Source of the DNA: a bacterium Ga0077546
GTDB taxonomy: Bacteria > Cyanobacteriota > Vampirovibrionia > Obscuribacterales > Obscuribacteraceae
DNA: 23,245 bases
Assembly (NCBI GenBank): GCA_001464165.1
Contig: LNEX01000429.1
Span: 1 to 23,245, forward strand
Direction of reading: 5' to 3'
Shown: positions 7,855-15,634 of the stretch, piece after piece
How the letters are laid out: each line of letters starts with the position of its first letter
Numbering within the stretch: position 1 is the first letter of the stretch
Position numbers and translations under genes: made by a program
Notes under the pieces: model-generated
The model's database searches: none
What the model saw: only the letters and a program-made list of their open reading frames with translations
Told to the model about the DNA's origin: nothing

Positions 7855-9522
7855 ATGGAAACCAGTATGCAAAGTCCACAGAACGAGCGAAAGTCTTCAC
7901 TACCAACTCTTGATCGAGTAGCCAGCGAAAAAGAGTTGGTGGCGATGCTGCACCAGTCACTAACAAAACGGGGCGAAATGCTCGAACTTGCCATGGAAAT
8001 TGGCCCAGAAGCAGGAAACAGCAGCAGTAAAAGCTCTAGCATTAGTAGCGATGGCGAAGTGCGACTAAGACTGCAGGCGGTGGTGGGGAGACGGGCAGGG
8101 GAAGAGGCCCCCACCTGGTATCTCTACTATGACGGCCCTGATGATTCAAAGCTCGAATGGATTCATCAAAGCGGTGACATGGCACACATTCATCAATTGC
8201 TCAACAACGCTGCGCAACAGTTTGACCGCGATCCATCGCTCTTTGAATCAGGCAACAAACCTAGCTTCACACCCTACAACGGCAAGCAAGCTGCCACAAG
8301 TAAAGGCGGAGACCCCGCCTCAGGAAGTGCAGCCGGCACGGCAGGAATTAATTCCACGAGCGCTGTAAGCTCTACAAGTGGTGCTAGTGGCGAAAATGCT
8401 ACGCCTGTTGAAGAAGAGCGCGGCGTGCTTGACGGCGATCTGACAAGATTACCAGTTGAAGCGCTCTTGCAATCAATCACCGCCAGCAAAATGACGGGCA
8501 AACTAGAATGCAAAACCAAAGAAAAATCAATTTCGGTCTTCTTTGAAGATGGCAATCCTAAAAACGCTTACACCGGCTCAATCATTGGCGAAGAAGCAGT
8601 TATAGAACTGATGACCTGGAAAGAAGGCCTGTTCAGCTTCTTTCCCAATCAAACTATTGAAGCGCGTACAATTATCAAACCAATCACAGCTCTTATGCTC
8701 GAAGCAGCTACTCTAACAGATTTCAGTGTATTTCTAGACAAAGCGGGCCTCACGGGCGAATCGATTTTAGCCCGTACTGTGTCGGCCTTAAGTGAGGCTG
8801 AATTCGAAGATAAACTAGCTAGAGCTGTGCCGATCGACATGATCAAGCAGAAAAAGTTTTATCAAATCGTCGACAACAAAACATCACTGACTGAACTTAT
8901 AGAACGGCATAAATACGGACGATCGACTTGGCTGCCACTTGTTTACAACATGGTATCCAGCGGTATTCTCACCATTCTCAAGCCCACAGCACCAAAAAGC
9001 AAAGCCACCACCGCCAGTGACCTAGAATTAAATCGCTCTACCATAGATAGCTTTGCCCGCTCGCACATTTACAGTGATAGTGGCGTGATTAGCTATGTTG
9101 CCTTCCTGTATTTTATCGAACAAGAGTTCTACCGCTACGAATGTTTTAGAAGTTCATTTTCATTAGTTCTCTTCCGCGCCAAAATGCGTCAAAAGAATAC
9201 TGACGGTACAACCAGCGAAGCCGAACTAGACCGAGCTAATCTGCAGGAACTCATGGGTCGAGTCAATCTCACCAAGCGCAAAGCCGATTTACTCGCTCAC
9301 TATCAACAGGAAAGCTATGCCTTGCTTTTGCCTCACACCAATTTGCAAGGAGTAACAGCCTTCGCCGGACGGCTAGTAGGCGCACTGATGACGGCCCCTT
9401 TTGCCAACAGCAACGGGCAGAAACTGGTTCTCACCGTAGGCATTGCTAGCTTGCCAGAGAACTGCGCAGACTGGGTCAGCCTTGTAGCGCACATGCACAA
9501 CAACCAGAGAAGATTTGAATAA
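7855..9522 (+). CDS. DUF4388 regulator with degenerate GGDEF-like domain
   Basis: 555 residues from the ATG at 7855; an upstream in-frame ATG at 7768 lies inside the transaminase and is less likely. Residues about 1-130 form an N-terminal region. A Ser/Gly/Ala-rich linker follows (about 140-185). Then comes a DUF4388 domain (about 195-280) with the typical KMTGKLECKTKEKSISVFFEDG and GEEAVIELMTWKEGLFSF segments, as found in PatA-like regulators. After a middle helical region, the C-terminus (about 420-550) follows a GGDEF fold outline, with LTVGIASLPENC as the late strand, but the catalytic loop reads YQQESYALLLP in place of GGDEF/GGEEF, so cyclase activity is not expected. It is probably a cytoplasmic signalling or scaffolding protein. 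There are eight bases between it and the preceding transaminase. Confidence 0.8.
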   Translation: METSMQSPQNERKSSLPTLDRVASEKELVAMLHQSLTKRGEMLELAMEIGPEAGNSSSKSSSISSDGEVRLRLQAVVGRRAGEEAPTWYLYYDGPDDSKLEWIHQSGDMAHIHQLLNNAAQQFDRDPSLFESGNKPSFTPYNGKQAATSKGGDPASGSAAGTAGINSTSAVSSTSGASGENATPVEEERGVLDGDLTRLPVEALLQSITASKMTGKLECKTKEKSISVFFEDGNPKNAYTGSIIGEEAVIELMTWKEGLFSFFPNQTIEARTIIKPITALMLEAATLTDFSVFLDKAGLTGESILARTVSALSEAEFEDKLARAVPIDMIKQKKFYQIVDNKTSLTELIERHKYGRSTWLPLVYNMVSSGILTILKPTAPKSKATTASDLELNRSTIDSFARSHIYSDSGVISYVAFLYFIEQEFYRYECFRSSFSLVLFRAKMRQKNTDGTTSEAELDRANLQELMGRVNLTKRKADLLAHYQQESYALLLPHTNLQGVTAFAGRLVGALMTAPFANSNGQKLVLTVGIASLPENCADWVSLVAHMHNNQRRFE

Positions 9523-9528
9523 GGGCAG

Positions 9529-9594
9529 ATGAGTAAAGATTGGGTGGAACAGCTGACAGAGCTAGCGCAGGCGGCAGACCAGGCGAAACCGTAA
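9529..9594 (+). CDS. Possible 21-residue leader peptide
   Basis: A tiny frame, MSKDWVEQLTELAQAADQAKP, starts seven bases after the stop of the DUF4388 gene with AAGGGCAG before it, and it has helical, acidic-amphipathic character. It may be translated by coupling, but 21 codons arise easily by chance. There is no homology evidence. Confidence 0.25.
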   Translation: MSKDWVEQLTELAQAADQAKP

Positions 9595-9872
9595 AACCAT
9601 AGCTAGCCGGGCATTTTTAATGATGTAAAGAGATAATAATTACATATTTCTCTATGTTCTCATAGAGCTCTTACTAGTTAGAACTAAAAGATTCCCCGTC
9701 ATTTCCCAACTTCTAAGATTTCTGATTTAAGCCCCAACCAAAAGCCAATCACACTAGCCAGCAATTAAACCTCTCTCCGCCGGAGCTGTGGTGACACGCT
9801 GCTGTGCAATTGCTCTCGGCAAAGACTTGGACCATCACTCTATCGCAACCATTTTTTTCAAGGAGGTGCATC
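9595..9872. other. Leader region before the MFS gene
   Basis: 278 bases without a gene. It contains a short perfect inverted repeat (9650-9656 with 9661-9667, four-base loop) and a CTCC-GCC-GGAG palindrome near 9775. No TTGACA-type promoter was found. The region must carry the promoter of the MFS gene unless it is read through from 9522. Confidence 0.4.
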
Positions 9873-11111
9873 ATGGCTCATGATGAAACTGGTGCATTTC
9901 TGCGCCGTTATCTAACGTCTACTTTTGCCTCGCTCAAACATCGCAACTTCAAGCTCTATGCGCTCGGCGTGGTCTTTTCGCTGACCGGTTCGCTCTTGCA
10001 AGAAGTGGTTGTCGCTTGGATGGCTTATCAACTCACCGGCTCAAGCCTCGTGCTTGGTGGTGTCTTGTTTGCCTACCAGATGCCAATGATTTTGATGGGA
10101 GCTCTTGGTGGCATCGCCGCCGACCGCTTCGACCGACGAAAAATTCTGCTAATCTCGCAGAGCTTGGCCTTTCTTCTTTCTCTAGTCTGGCTGATTCTCT
10201 CGGCCACTAACAGTCTGGCAGTCTGGCACATTTACCTGCTGTCTAGCCTGTTCGGCGTCATCGTAGCCTTCGAGATTCCCGCTCGCTTCGCCATGATTCC
10301 GCAACTCGTCGACAAAGAAGACATGATCAATGCCTTTTCTCTCGATGGCTTGCTTTTCTATGGAGGCCGCGTAATTGGCCCTGCCACTGGGGCTCTGCTT
10401 CTGGCTTTCACTGGTCCGACTTTGTGCTTCGCCGCCAACAGCCTGACCTACCTGCTTGAATTAGGCACCCTGCGAAAAATCAAGCCAGCAGCAAAAGAGA
10501 AGAGCGACAGCGTGCCACTGCGCGAAGCGGTTGCTGTCATTGCCCGCAACGGCAAGACCAGATCGCTTCTGCTCTTCGTTGCCGCTCTTACCTTCTTCGG
10601 CATCTACATTCCGCTCATGCCAGTCTTCAGCCAAAACCTAGGCGGGGGCTCAGAATTGAATGGCGCCTTGATTGCCATCTCCGAAATCGGTGCCATCATT
10701 GGCTCGATTTTCCTGGCGCACAAAACGGCGCGAGCAGCCAAGCAGACCAACCTCAGGCGCACCATTGCCCTGGCTGGCTTGGCCTTTGCCGTGCTGCTTG
10801 TGCTCTTCAGCTGCACCACCAACAAGTACATCGCTCTGGCACTGATTGCACCAGTGGGCTTCTGTATGACTCTCGTCACCATCGGAGCCCACGCACTCTT
10901 GCAAGACGAAGTAGAAGATCGCTTACGAGGTGTCGCCTCTACGATTTTCTGGATGTACTGCTACTTCGGCATGCTGGCTCTGGGAGGCCCTTTCATGGGT
11001 TTTCTTTTAGAGCACCTCAGCATCAGCCAAAGCTTCGGCATCGCCGGCGCGATTTGTTTCGCCAGCTCTGCCGCCTTCTTATCAACAACTTCAACCAAAG
11101 GCCGAGCCTAG
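9873..11111 (+). CDS. MFS efflux transporter (EntS/MFS_3-like)
   Basis: 412 residues and about 12 membrane helices. The loop GGIAADRFDRRKILL near residues 80-94 is the family loop 2-3 signature, and the overall pattern resembles the MFS_3 group (enterobactin exporter EntS and macrolide efflux proteins), which expel small molecules by proton antiport. Substrate is unknown. The start at 9873 is fixed by AAGGAGGTG six bases before it, one of the strongest ribosome sites in the window; an upstream in-frame ATG at 9804 has none. The GC-rich codon style matches the following AAA+ gene, which begins 26 bases after the stop, so the two are probably one operon. Confidence 0.85.
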   Translation: MAHDETGAFLRRYLTSTFASLKHRNFKLYALGVVFSLTGSLLQEVVVAWMAYQLTGSSLVLGGVLFAYQMPMILMGALGGIAADRFDRRKILLISQSLAFLLSLVWLILSATNSLAVWHIYLLSSLFGVIVAFEIPARFAMIPQLVDKEDMINAFSLDGLLFYGGRVIGPATGALLLAFTGPTLCFAANSLTYLLELGTLRKIKPAAKEKSDSVPLREAVAVIARNGKTRSLLLFVAALTFFGIYIPLMPVFSQNLGGGSELNGALIAISEIGAIIGSIFLAHKTARAAKQTNLRRTIALAGLAFAVLLVLFSCTTNKYIALALIAPVGFCMTLVTIGAHALLQDEVEDRLRGVASTIFWMYCYFGMLALGGPFMGFLLEHLSISQSFGIAGAICFASSAAFLSTTSTKGRA

Positions 11112-11137
11112 CTCCGCCGAAAGTTTAGAGGTGAATT

Positions 11138-12829
11138 ATGAACACGATTGTCGACAGAATTGCCGATGCCATTCGCACAGCTGACAGCACCGCCGATAGC
11201 ATCACAGAAACTCCGCGCACTCGCCTTGACCTGGTCACCCCCAGCGAAGACGACCGCGCCTTCCTCGCCTTCATCAACAGCAATCTCTTCGGCCAGCCCG
11301 CTGCCAAAGAGATGCTGCTGCGCATCCACCGCGCCGCCAAGAACCCCTTCCGCGACCGCACCCGGCCGATCTATAAGGCCCTGATGCCTGGCGATTCGCA
11401 CACAGGCAAAACCGAAACCGCCTGCGTGCTCGCCGATTACTACCACGGCAACCCCGAGGCCTTCATCCGCATCAACTGCGCCAACTACAAGAACAAGGGC
11501 GACATCTCGCGCTTGCTCGGCACCGGACCAGGCTGGGTTGGCTATCAGAAGCCGCCCACCGACGAAGAGTTGGCGGCCAACAAAGACAAGTTCGACGCCT
11601 CTGCCCTGCTCTCGGCCCAGAACCTGACGGCCTCACGCAAGGGCTCCAAGACGCCCTACACGATTGTTTTGCTCGACGAGTTCGAGAAGGCCGGTGACGA
11701 GTTCGAACAGTTCATTCTGGCCATCTACAGCGCCGCCAAAGAGCGTATGGGCAACAACCAGGAAGTCGACTTCAGCGACTGCATTTTCCTCATGCCCTGC
11801 AACCTGGGCATGTCTGAAATCGCGCAGAAGCAGAACCACAGCATCGGCTTTGTTACCAACACTGTCGACACTGCTAGCGAGCTGGATGGCATCATCACGC
11901 GCCGCTACCCCATCGAAGTGATCAACCGCTTCGACGAAGTATGCGTCTACGGCAAGCTATCCCGTGACGACATCAACAACGTACTGGGTCTGCACATCAA
12001 GAAGGTGCAGAAGCGTGTCGATGCAGCCTATGGCGACTCTGCTTTCACCATCGTGGTAGAAGAGGCAGCGCGCAAGCGTTTGCTCGAACTCTGCCTCAAC
12101 GATCGCGGAGATGTCGCCGACCTCAAGCGCGTGGTGCCTCGTCGCCTCACCGACCCGGTGTCGGTGGCGGTGGAAAAAGGCGTGGTTGGTGCTCACGACG
12201 AACTGATTGTCTCGTGCGAGGACGGCAAAGAAATTTGCTTCGACCGCGCGGGCAACGGGCCAGTGCAGAAGCTCGATGGCACCAAGCTACCCAAAGAGGC
12301 GGAACCAACCGCTCTGCAGAAAGAAGCCGCTGTGCCCAAGCGCCGGGTCAATCTGGATGCAGTCAAGCTGGTCATGGAAGCAACTGGCCTGGTGAAGAGC
12401 GGCGAAGAGAGGCAAGCACAGCTGGTGCTCGAACGAGCCCTGATCGTCATGGCGAAAGCCCCAGACGACCTCATGGCCGTGCGGGTGAACAACATGCTCG
12501 GATTGCTGCTGCACAAGCACAGAGTGTACGGCGAAGCAGTCAAATACTTCGCTGATGCTGTTGACGCTCGAGCGGCTCTGGAAGAATGCCCCGAAAGCCT
12601 GCCATTCGGCATTCTCTTCGGCAACCTGGCAATGGCCCTGAGTCACGATGGTCGCAAGCAGAAAGCGCTTGAGTTCATGGCCGACGGCATGACCGCCATT
12701 CGCCTCTACAGCAAGAGCGAAACCGATGACGGCCTCAAGCACTTCATGAACACCTTCCTCGGCATCGACGCCAGCAAGGCCAAACAGCTGATCGAGTTTT
12801 CGATTAGCCTGAGAGAGCCGAGCAAGTAA
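11138..12829 (+). CDS. Clp-type AAA+ ATPase with C-terminal TPR-like region
   Basis: 563 residues. The AAA+ module (about 45-330) resembles the second ring of ClpB/ClpA: Walker A GDSHTGKT (85-92), Walker B IVLLDEFEKA (D180-E181), and the arginine-finger-like NRFDEVCVYG (R264). A ClpB-type small domain follows (about 275-350), with DLKRVVPRRLTDPVS in the sensor-2 position. Residues about 400-555 form helical repeats of TPR type (MLGLLLHKHRVYGEAVKYF). It has only one ATPase ring, no N-terminal Clp repeat, and no IGF/IGL loop of the ClpP-binding type that I could see, so it is more likely an unfoldase or remodelling motor than a ClpP partner. The ribosome site AGAGGTG is good. It follows the MFS gene by 26 bases and ends just before a strong terminator. 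Confidence 0.85.
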   Translation: MNTIVDRIADAIRTADSTADSITETPRTRLDLVTPSEDDRAFLAFINSNLFGQPAAKEMLLRIHRAAKNPFRDRTRPIYKALMPGDSHTGKTETACVLADYYHGNPEAFIRINCANYKNKGDISRLLGTGPGWVGYQKPPTDEELAANKDKFDASALLSAQNLTASRKGSKTPYTIVLLDEFEKAGDEFEQFILAIYSAAKERMGNNQEVDFSDCIFLMPCNLGMSEIAQKQNHSIGFVTNTVDTASELDGIITRRYPIEVINRFDEVCVYGKLSRDDINNVLGLHIKKVQKRVDAAYGDSAFTIVVEEAARKRLLELCLNDRGDVADLKRVVPRRLTDPVSVAVEKGVVGAHDELIVSCEDGKEICFDRAGNGPVQKLDGTKLPKEAEPTALQKEAAVPKRRVNLDAVKLVMEATGLVKSGEERQAQLVLERALIVMAKAPDDLMAVRVNNMLGLLLHKHRVYGEAVKYFADAVDARAALEECPESLPFGILFGNLAMALSHDGRKQKALEFMADGMTAIRLYSKSETDDGLKHFMNTFLGIDASKAKQLIEFSISLREPSK

Positions 12830-12872
12830 CTCGGTCGACGCCCGTGGTTCTGGATCGCTAACTTCTAAACTT

Positions 12873-12902
12873 GAGAAAGGGGCTCAAACCCCTTTCTCTT
12901 TT
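12873..12902 (+). terminator. Strong intrinsic terminator after AAA+ gene
   Basis: A perfect 10-bp stem (12873-12882 with 12889-12898) around a six-base CTCAAA loop, followed by TTTT. It lies 44 bases after the AAA+ stop codon and marks the end of the MFS-AAA+ transcript. Confidence 0.9.
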
Positions 12903-12922
12903 CGTCAATCTGCGATATAGTA

Positions 12923-12958
12923 TAGTACAAGAGATACTGATAGTACAAGAGATACTGA
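12923..12958 (+). repeat. Two tandem 18-bp direct repeats
   Basis: The unit TAGTACAAGAGATACTGA occurs twice head to tail (12923-12940 and 12941-12958), identical in all 18 positions. It lies 30 bases upstream of the ATG at 12988 and next to two overlapping TATAGT hexamers (12916-12926) that could be -10 elements, so an operator role is possible. A simple slippage duplication is equally possible. Confidence 0.7.
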
Positions 12959-12987
12959 GAGAATAGCTATTTCACACCAGGTATGCA

Positions 12988-13770
12988 ATGACCAAGAAAC
13001 TAAGCAAAGAAGTCTTCTTTACCAATTTTCGCGATGTTATTCACGATGGTCTATTGGAGCTGGGTTTTCAGTTGGTTACAGACGAACTACTGGAAAAAAT
13101 AATTGCTAGCAATAGCCGATACAAGAATAGGCCTACACCAAAATTTAATTGCCACCCAGGTAGCGACTCAACGTACATAAGACCTTATGCCGATGAAGTT
13201 TTCGGCCATATTTACTTTGATATCAGACCAAAACCGGACTTCAAAAAAGGTCTTTATATCTGCCTCTTGACCCAAGGAATTGTTCATGTACCCACTCAAT
13301 TCTTACTAGCCGAACTCCAGAACACAACTTTTCGCCCACTTGATCCCTTGGATACATGGGGCGTTGTGGGCAACGGCCGCTTGAATAATTTCCAAAACTA
13401 CAACTCAAATCTTCCGCCTGAAAAACTTCGCAAACTAGCAACCGAAATAATTGTTGCTGTAGAAAATGAAACAATCCCGTGGATGAGTTCAGAAGCAAAC
13501 CTGGCACACCTTGAGCAGTTCTTCGATCAAGTCCGGCATCCCTACTTAGGCAAAGTCTGCTTTTATATTGCAATTAAAAAGAACTTGAAGGCTCGGGCTG
13601 AAATGAATCGCGTAACACAGGAATTTGCATTTCGCCTCAAAAGGTCACTTAGTAGAGGTTTTAAAGGCTACAGCGAAGAGGAAGAACAAAGTCGTAGGTG
13701 CCGCAATCTTTGGATAGACAATCAGGTCATCGAACAAGTAAATCAACTTACATTCGATGAAGATAGCTAG
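12988..13770 (+). CDS. Hypothetical protein, 260 residues
   Basis: No family recognised with confidence. The protein is soluble, with an N-terminal helical part (FFTNFRDVIHDGLLELGF), a beta-rich middle containing FGHIYFDIRPKPDFKKGLYICLL, and a basic C-terminal helical region (about 195-250) rich in Arg/Lys and Glu. The organisation loosely recalls DUF4304-like proteins, but this is a weak impression. There are no catalytic, metal or membrane motifs. The ATG at 12988 has a CAGGT site seven bases upstream. It is AT-rich compared with the preceding AAA+ gene and is separated from it by a terminator, so it is a new transcription unit. A near-perfect palindrome 145 bases downstream (13916-13953) may end it. 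Confidence 0.65.
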   Translation: MTKKLSKEVFFTNFRDVIHDGLLELGFQLVTDELLEKIIASNSRYKNRPTPKFNCHPGSDSTYIRPYADEVFGHIYFDIRPKPDFKKGLYICLLTQGIVHVPTQFLLAELQNTTFRPLDPLDTWGVVGNGRLNNFQNYNSNLPPEKLRKLATEIIVAVENETIPWMSSEANLAHLEQFFDQVRHPYLGKVCFYIAIKKNLKARAEMNRVTQEFAFRLKRSLSRGFKGYSEEEEQSRRCRNLWIDNQVIEQVNQLTFDEDS

Positions 13771-13773
13771 AAC

Positions 13774-14004
13774 CTAATATCTATCCCAGAATTCTTGGCT
13801 GGAAGCGATCTGGCGCAAGTGTTCTTGAATGCCATTTCGATGATTAAAAGAGCCCAGTGTATATCCAGACGGCATCCGCAAGATCACCCGCCAGTCCTTT
13901 CCTTTGTCTAATTCCAAAAAGGGAAGATTTTTTCGAAAAAATCTTCCCTTTTTGAAACCCAGCAATAGAGCCAATGAAGCCATTGAAATTAAAGAATGAA
14001 ACAA
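13774..14004 (-). CDS. Questionable small ORF containing a palindrome
   Basis: 76 codons on the minus strand, ending three bases from the neighbouring plus-strand gene. Its last 45 residues (including RMPSGYTLGSFNHRNG) look protein-like, but its middle is encoded by the 38-base palindrome at 13916-13953, and no ribosome site precedes the ATG. It may be the remnant tail of a lost gene joined to a terminator, rather than a real gene. Low confidence. Confidence 0.25.
   Translation of the reverse strand: MFHSLISMASLALLLGFKKGRFFRKNLPFLELDKGKDWRVILRMPSGYTLGSFNHRNGIQEHLRQIASSQEFWDRY
13916..13953. terminator. 38-base perfect palindrome, bidirectional terminator
   Basis: Every base of 13916-13953 is self-complementary (two 19-base arms), with an A-run on the left edge and a T-run on the right edge. 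It reads as an intrinsic terminator in both directions, most likely ending transcription of the 260-residue gene before the MBOAT gene begins at 14082. Confidence 0.75.
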
Positions 14005-14081
14005 TGAAAAATGCTTTCAGGCAGCGGGTAGGGCAATAGTGATATCATCGCCCAGTTGATCTGCCCCGAATTAAGCCTGCA

Positions 14082-15593
14082 ATGCTATTTAACAGTTTCT
14101 CCTATCTAATATTTTTACCGGCAGTCTTTATTCTTTATTGGCTATCACCGGCGAAATATCGCAAAATTTTGCTCTTAGCCGCCAGCTACTTTTTCTACAT
14201 GAGCTGGAAAGCTGAGTACGGGCTATTGATGTTCATGCTCACCTTAATCAATTATGGCTTCGGCTGGCTGATTGATAAATACAAAAGTGAAGACAAAGCT
14301 GGCACGGCCAAGAGCATTCTGATCTTTGGCATCATCAGCAATTTGGTCTGCCTATGCTTTTATAAATACGCAAATTTGCTACTTGAGACAATTTTCTCAG
14401 CCTTGCATATTAGCGGCAAATTCTTGCATGTCTCTTCACTGGAAAGCTGGTCATCACCAGCATTGAATATCATCCTGCCACTGGGGATTTCCTTCTTTAC
14501 TTTTGAATTCATTCACTACATTGTCGATGTTCATCGTGGCAGCAAACCAATCAAAAACTTTATTGATTTTGCTCTTTTTGCATCGTTCTTTCCTTCGCAA
14601 ATATCAGGCCCCATCAAGCGCTTCCAAGATTTTTACAAACAAATGCTGGAAGCTCCCGCATTCCAACACTCACAATTTCGCGAAGGAATTTTTCTCATCC
14701 TCCAAGGCCTCTTCAAAAAAGTTGTGCTCGGCGATCACCTCGGCATGCTCTGTAATCTAGGCTACAGCCAGGTTGGCTCTCTCAGTGTTTCAGATGCCTG
14801 GATTGCCATGAGCGCTTTTTACTTCCAAGTCTTCTTTGATTTCTCTGGCTACACTGACATTGGTCGAGGTTCTGCAATGTTGCTTGGCTACAAAGTTCCA
14901 GAGAACTTCAACCTACCTTACCTCTCGGTCAGCCCCACTGAATTTTGGCGCCGTTGGCACATATCGCTTTCAACATGGTTACGTGACTATCTCTTCATTC
15001 CGCTAGGGGGCTCACGCGGCGGTGAGTGGTTACTCTGTCGCAATTTGTTTATCACAATGGCCCTAGGAGGCCTCTGGCATGGTGCAGGTTGGCACTTCAT
15101 GGTCTGGGGTGGAATACACGGCATTGGTCTAATAGTTGCCAGAAAATGGGCTGCCTTTTGCCAGAGTAACGCCACCTTGACGCTTTGGCGCCCGAGCGCA
15201 GCTTGGCACTGGAGCGGCATTGTCTACACAATCTTATTTGTTTCACTTAGCCACGTTGTCTTTAGATCAACCAGCGTAGCAGAGGCTGGGGTGTTTTATC
15301 AGCGCCTATTTAACTTCTCTACCCTCAGCCAACCAGGGGCGGTAACCGCAGCCTATCTCACCTCTACACTATTCGTCACCCTTCCGCTGTACAGCCTTTA
15401 CAGCTTCATTAGGCACAAGAGCATCAAAATAAGCAAGAACCCAAGCGCTGCTCTATCCAAACCAGTGGTGGCAATACAAAACTATTGGAACAAATCAATT
15501 GCCCTACGCCTAGTGACATGCGTCGCCACCGCCTGGATCATCGCTGGCTGTGCCCCTTCACAGTTAATTCCCTTCTTCTATTTCCAATTTTAG
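14082..15593 (+). CDS. MBOAT-family O-acyltransferase (AlgI-like)
   Basis: 503 residues, multi-pass membrane enzyme. MBOAT proteins of the AlgI type move acyl groups (usually acetyl) across the inner membrane for O-acylation of exopolysaccharides such as alginate. Visible signatures: SFFTFEFIHYIVDVHRG and SGPIKRFQDF in the first half, FSGYTDIGRGSAMLLG, the EFWRRWHISLSTWLRDY segment with His293, and GGLWHGAGWHFMVWG with the conserved catalytic His333. Length is typical of AlgI (about 520). The start at 14082 follows AT-rich DNA with no clear ribosome site. The next gene, an SGNH/AlgX-like protein, starts 41 bases later, the usual partner arrangement. No alginate or cellulose synthase is present, so the acylated polymer is unknown. 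Confidence 0.9.
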   Translation: MLFNSFSYLIFLPAVFILYWLSPAKYRKILLLAASYFFYMSWKAEYGLLMFMLTLINYGFGWLIDKYKSEDKAGTAKSILIFGIISNLVCLCFYKYANLLLETIFSALHISGKFLHVSSLESWSSPALNIILPLGISFFTFEFIHYIVDVHRGSKPIKNFIDFALFASFFPSQISGPIKRFQDFYKQMLEAPAFQHSQFREGIFLILQGLFKKVVLGDHLGMLCNLGYSQVGSLSVSDAWIAMSAFYFQVFFDFSGYTDIGRGSAMLLGYKVPENFNLPYLSVSPTEFWRRWHISLSTWLRDYLFIPLGGSRGGEWLLCRNLFITMALGGLWHGAGWHFMVWGGIHGIGLIVARKWAAFCQSNATLTLWRPSAAWHWSGIVYTILFVSLSHVVFRSTSVAEAGVFYQRLFNFSTLSQPGAVTAAYLTSTLFVTLPLYSLYSFIRHKSIKISKNPSAALSKPVVAIQNYWNKSIALRLVTCVATAWIIAGCAPSQLIPFFYFQF

Positions 15594-15634
15594 TGCCATC
15601 TAAATCTTCAGTTTGATTTCTTAGGACCAGTTAA

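Noticed and set aside
12214..12624. Several 100-150 codon frames over the AAA+ C-terminal region on both strands
   Set aside because: All are shadows of the GC-rich AAA+ gene, with Arg/Ser/Ala-heavy translations and no ribosome sites.
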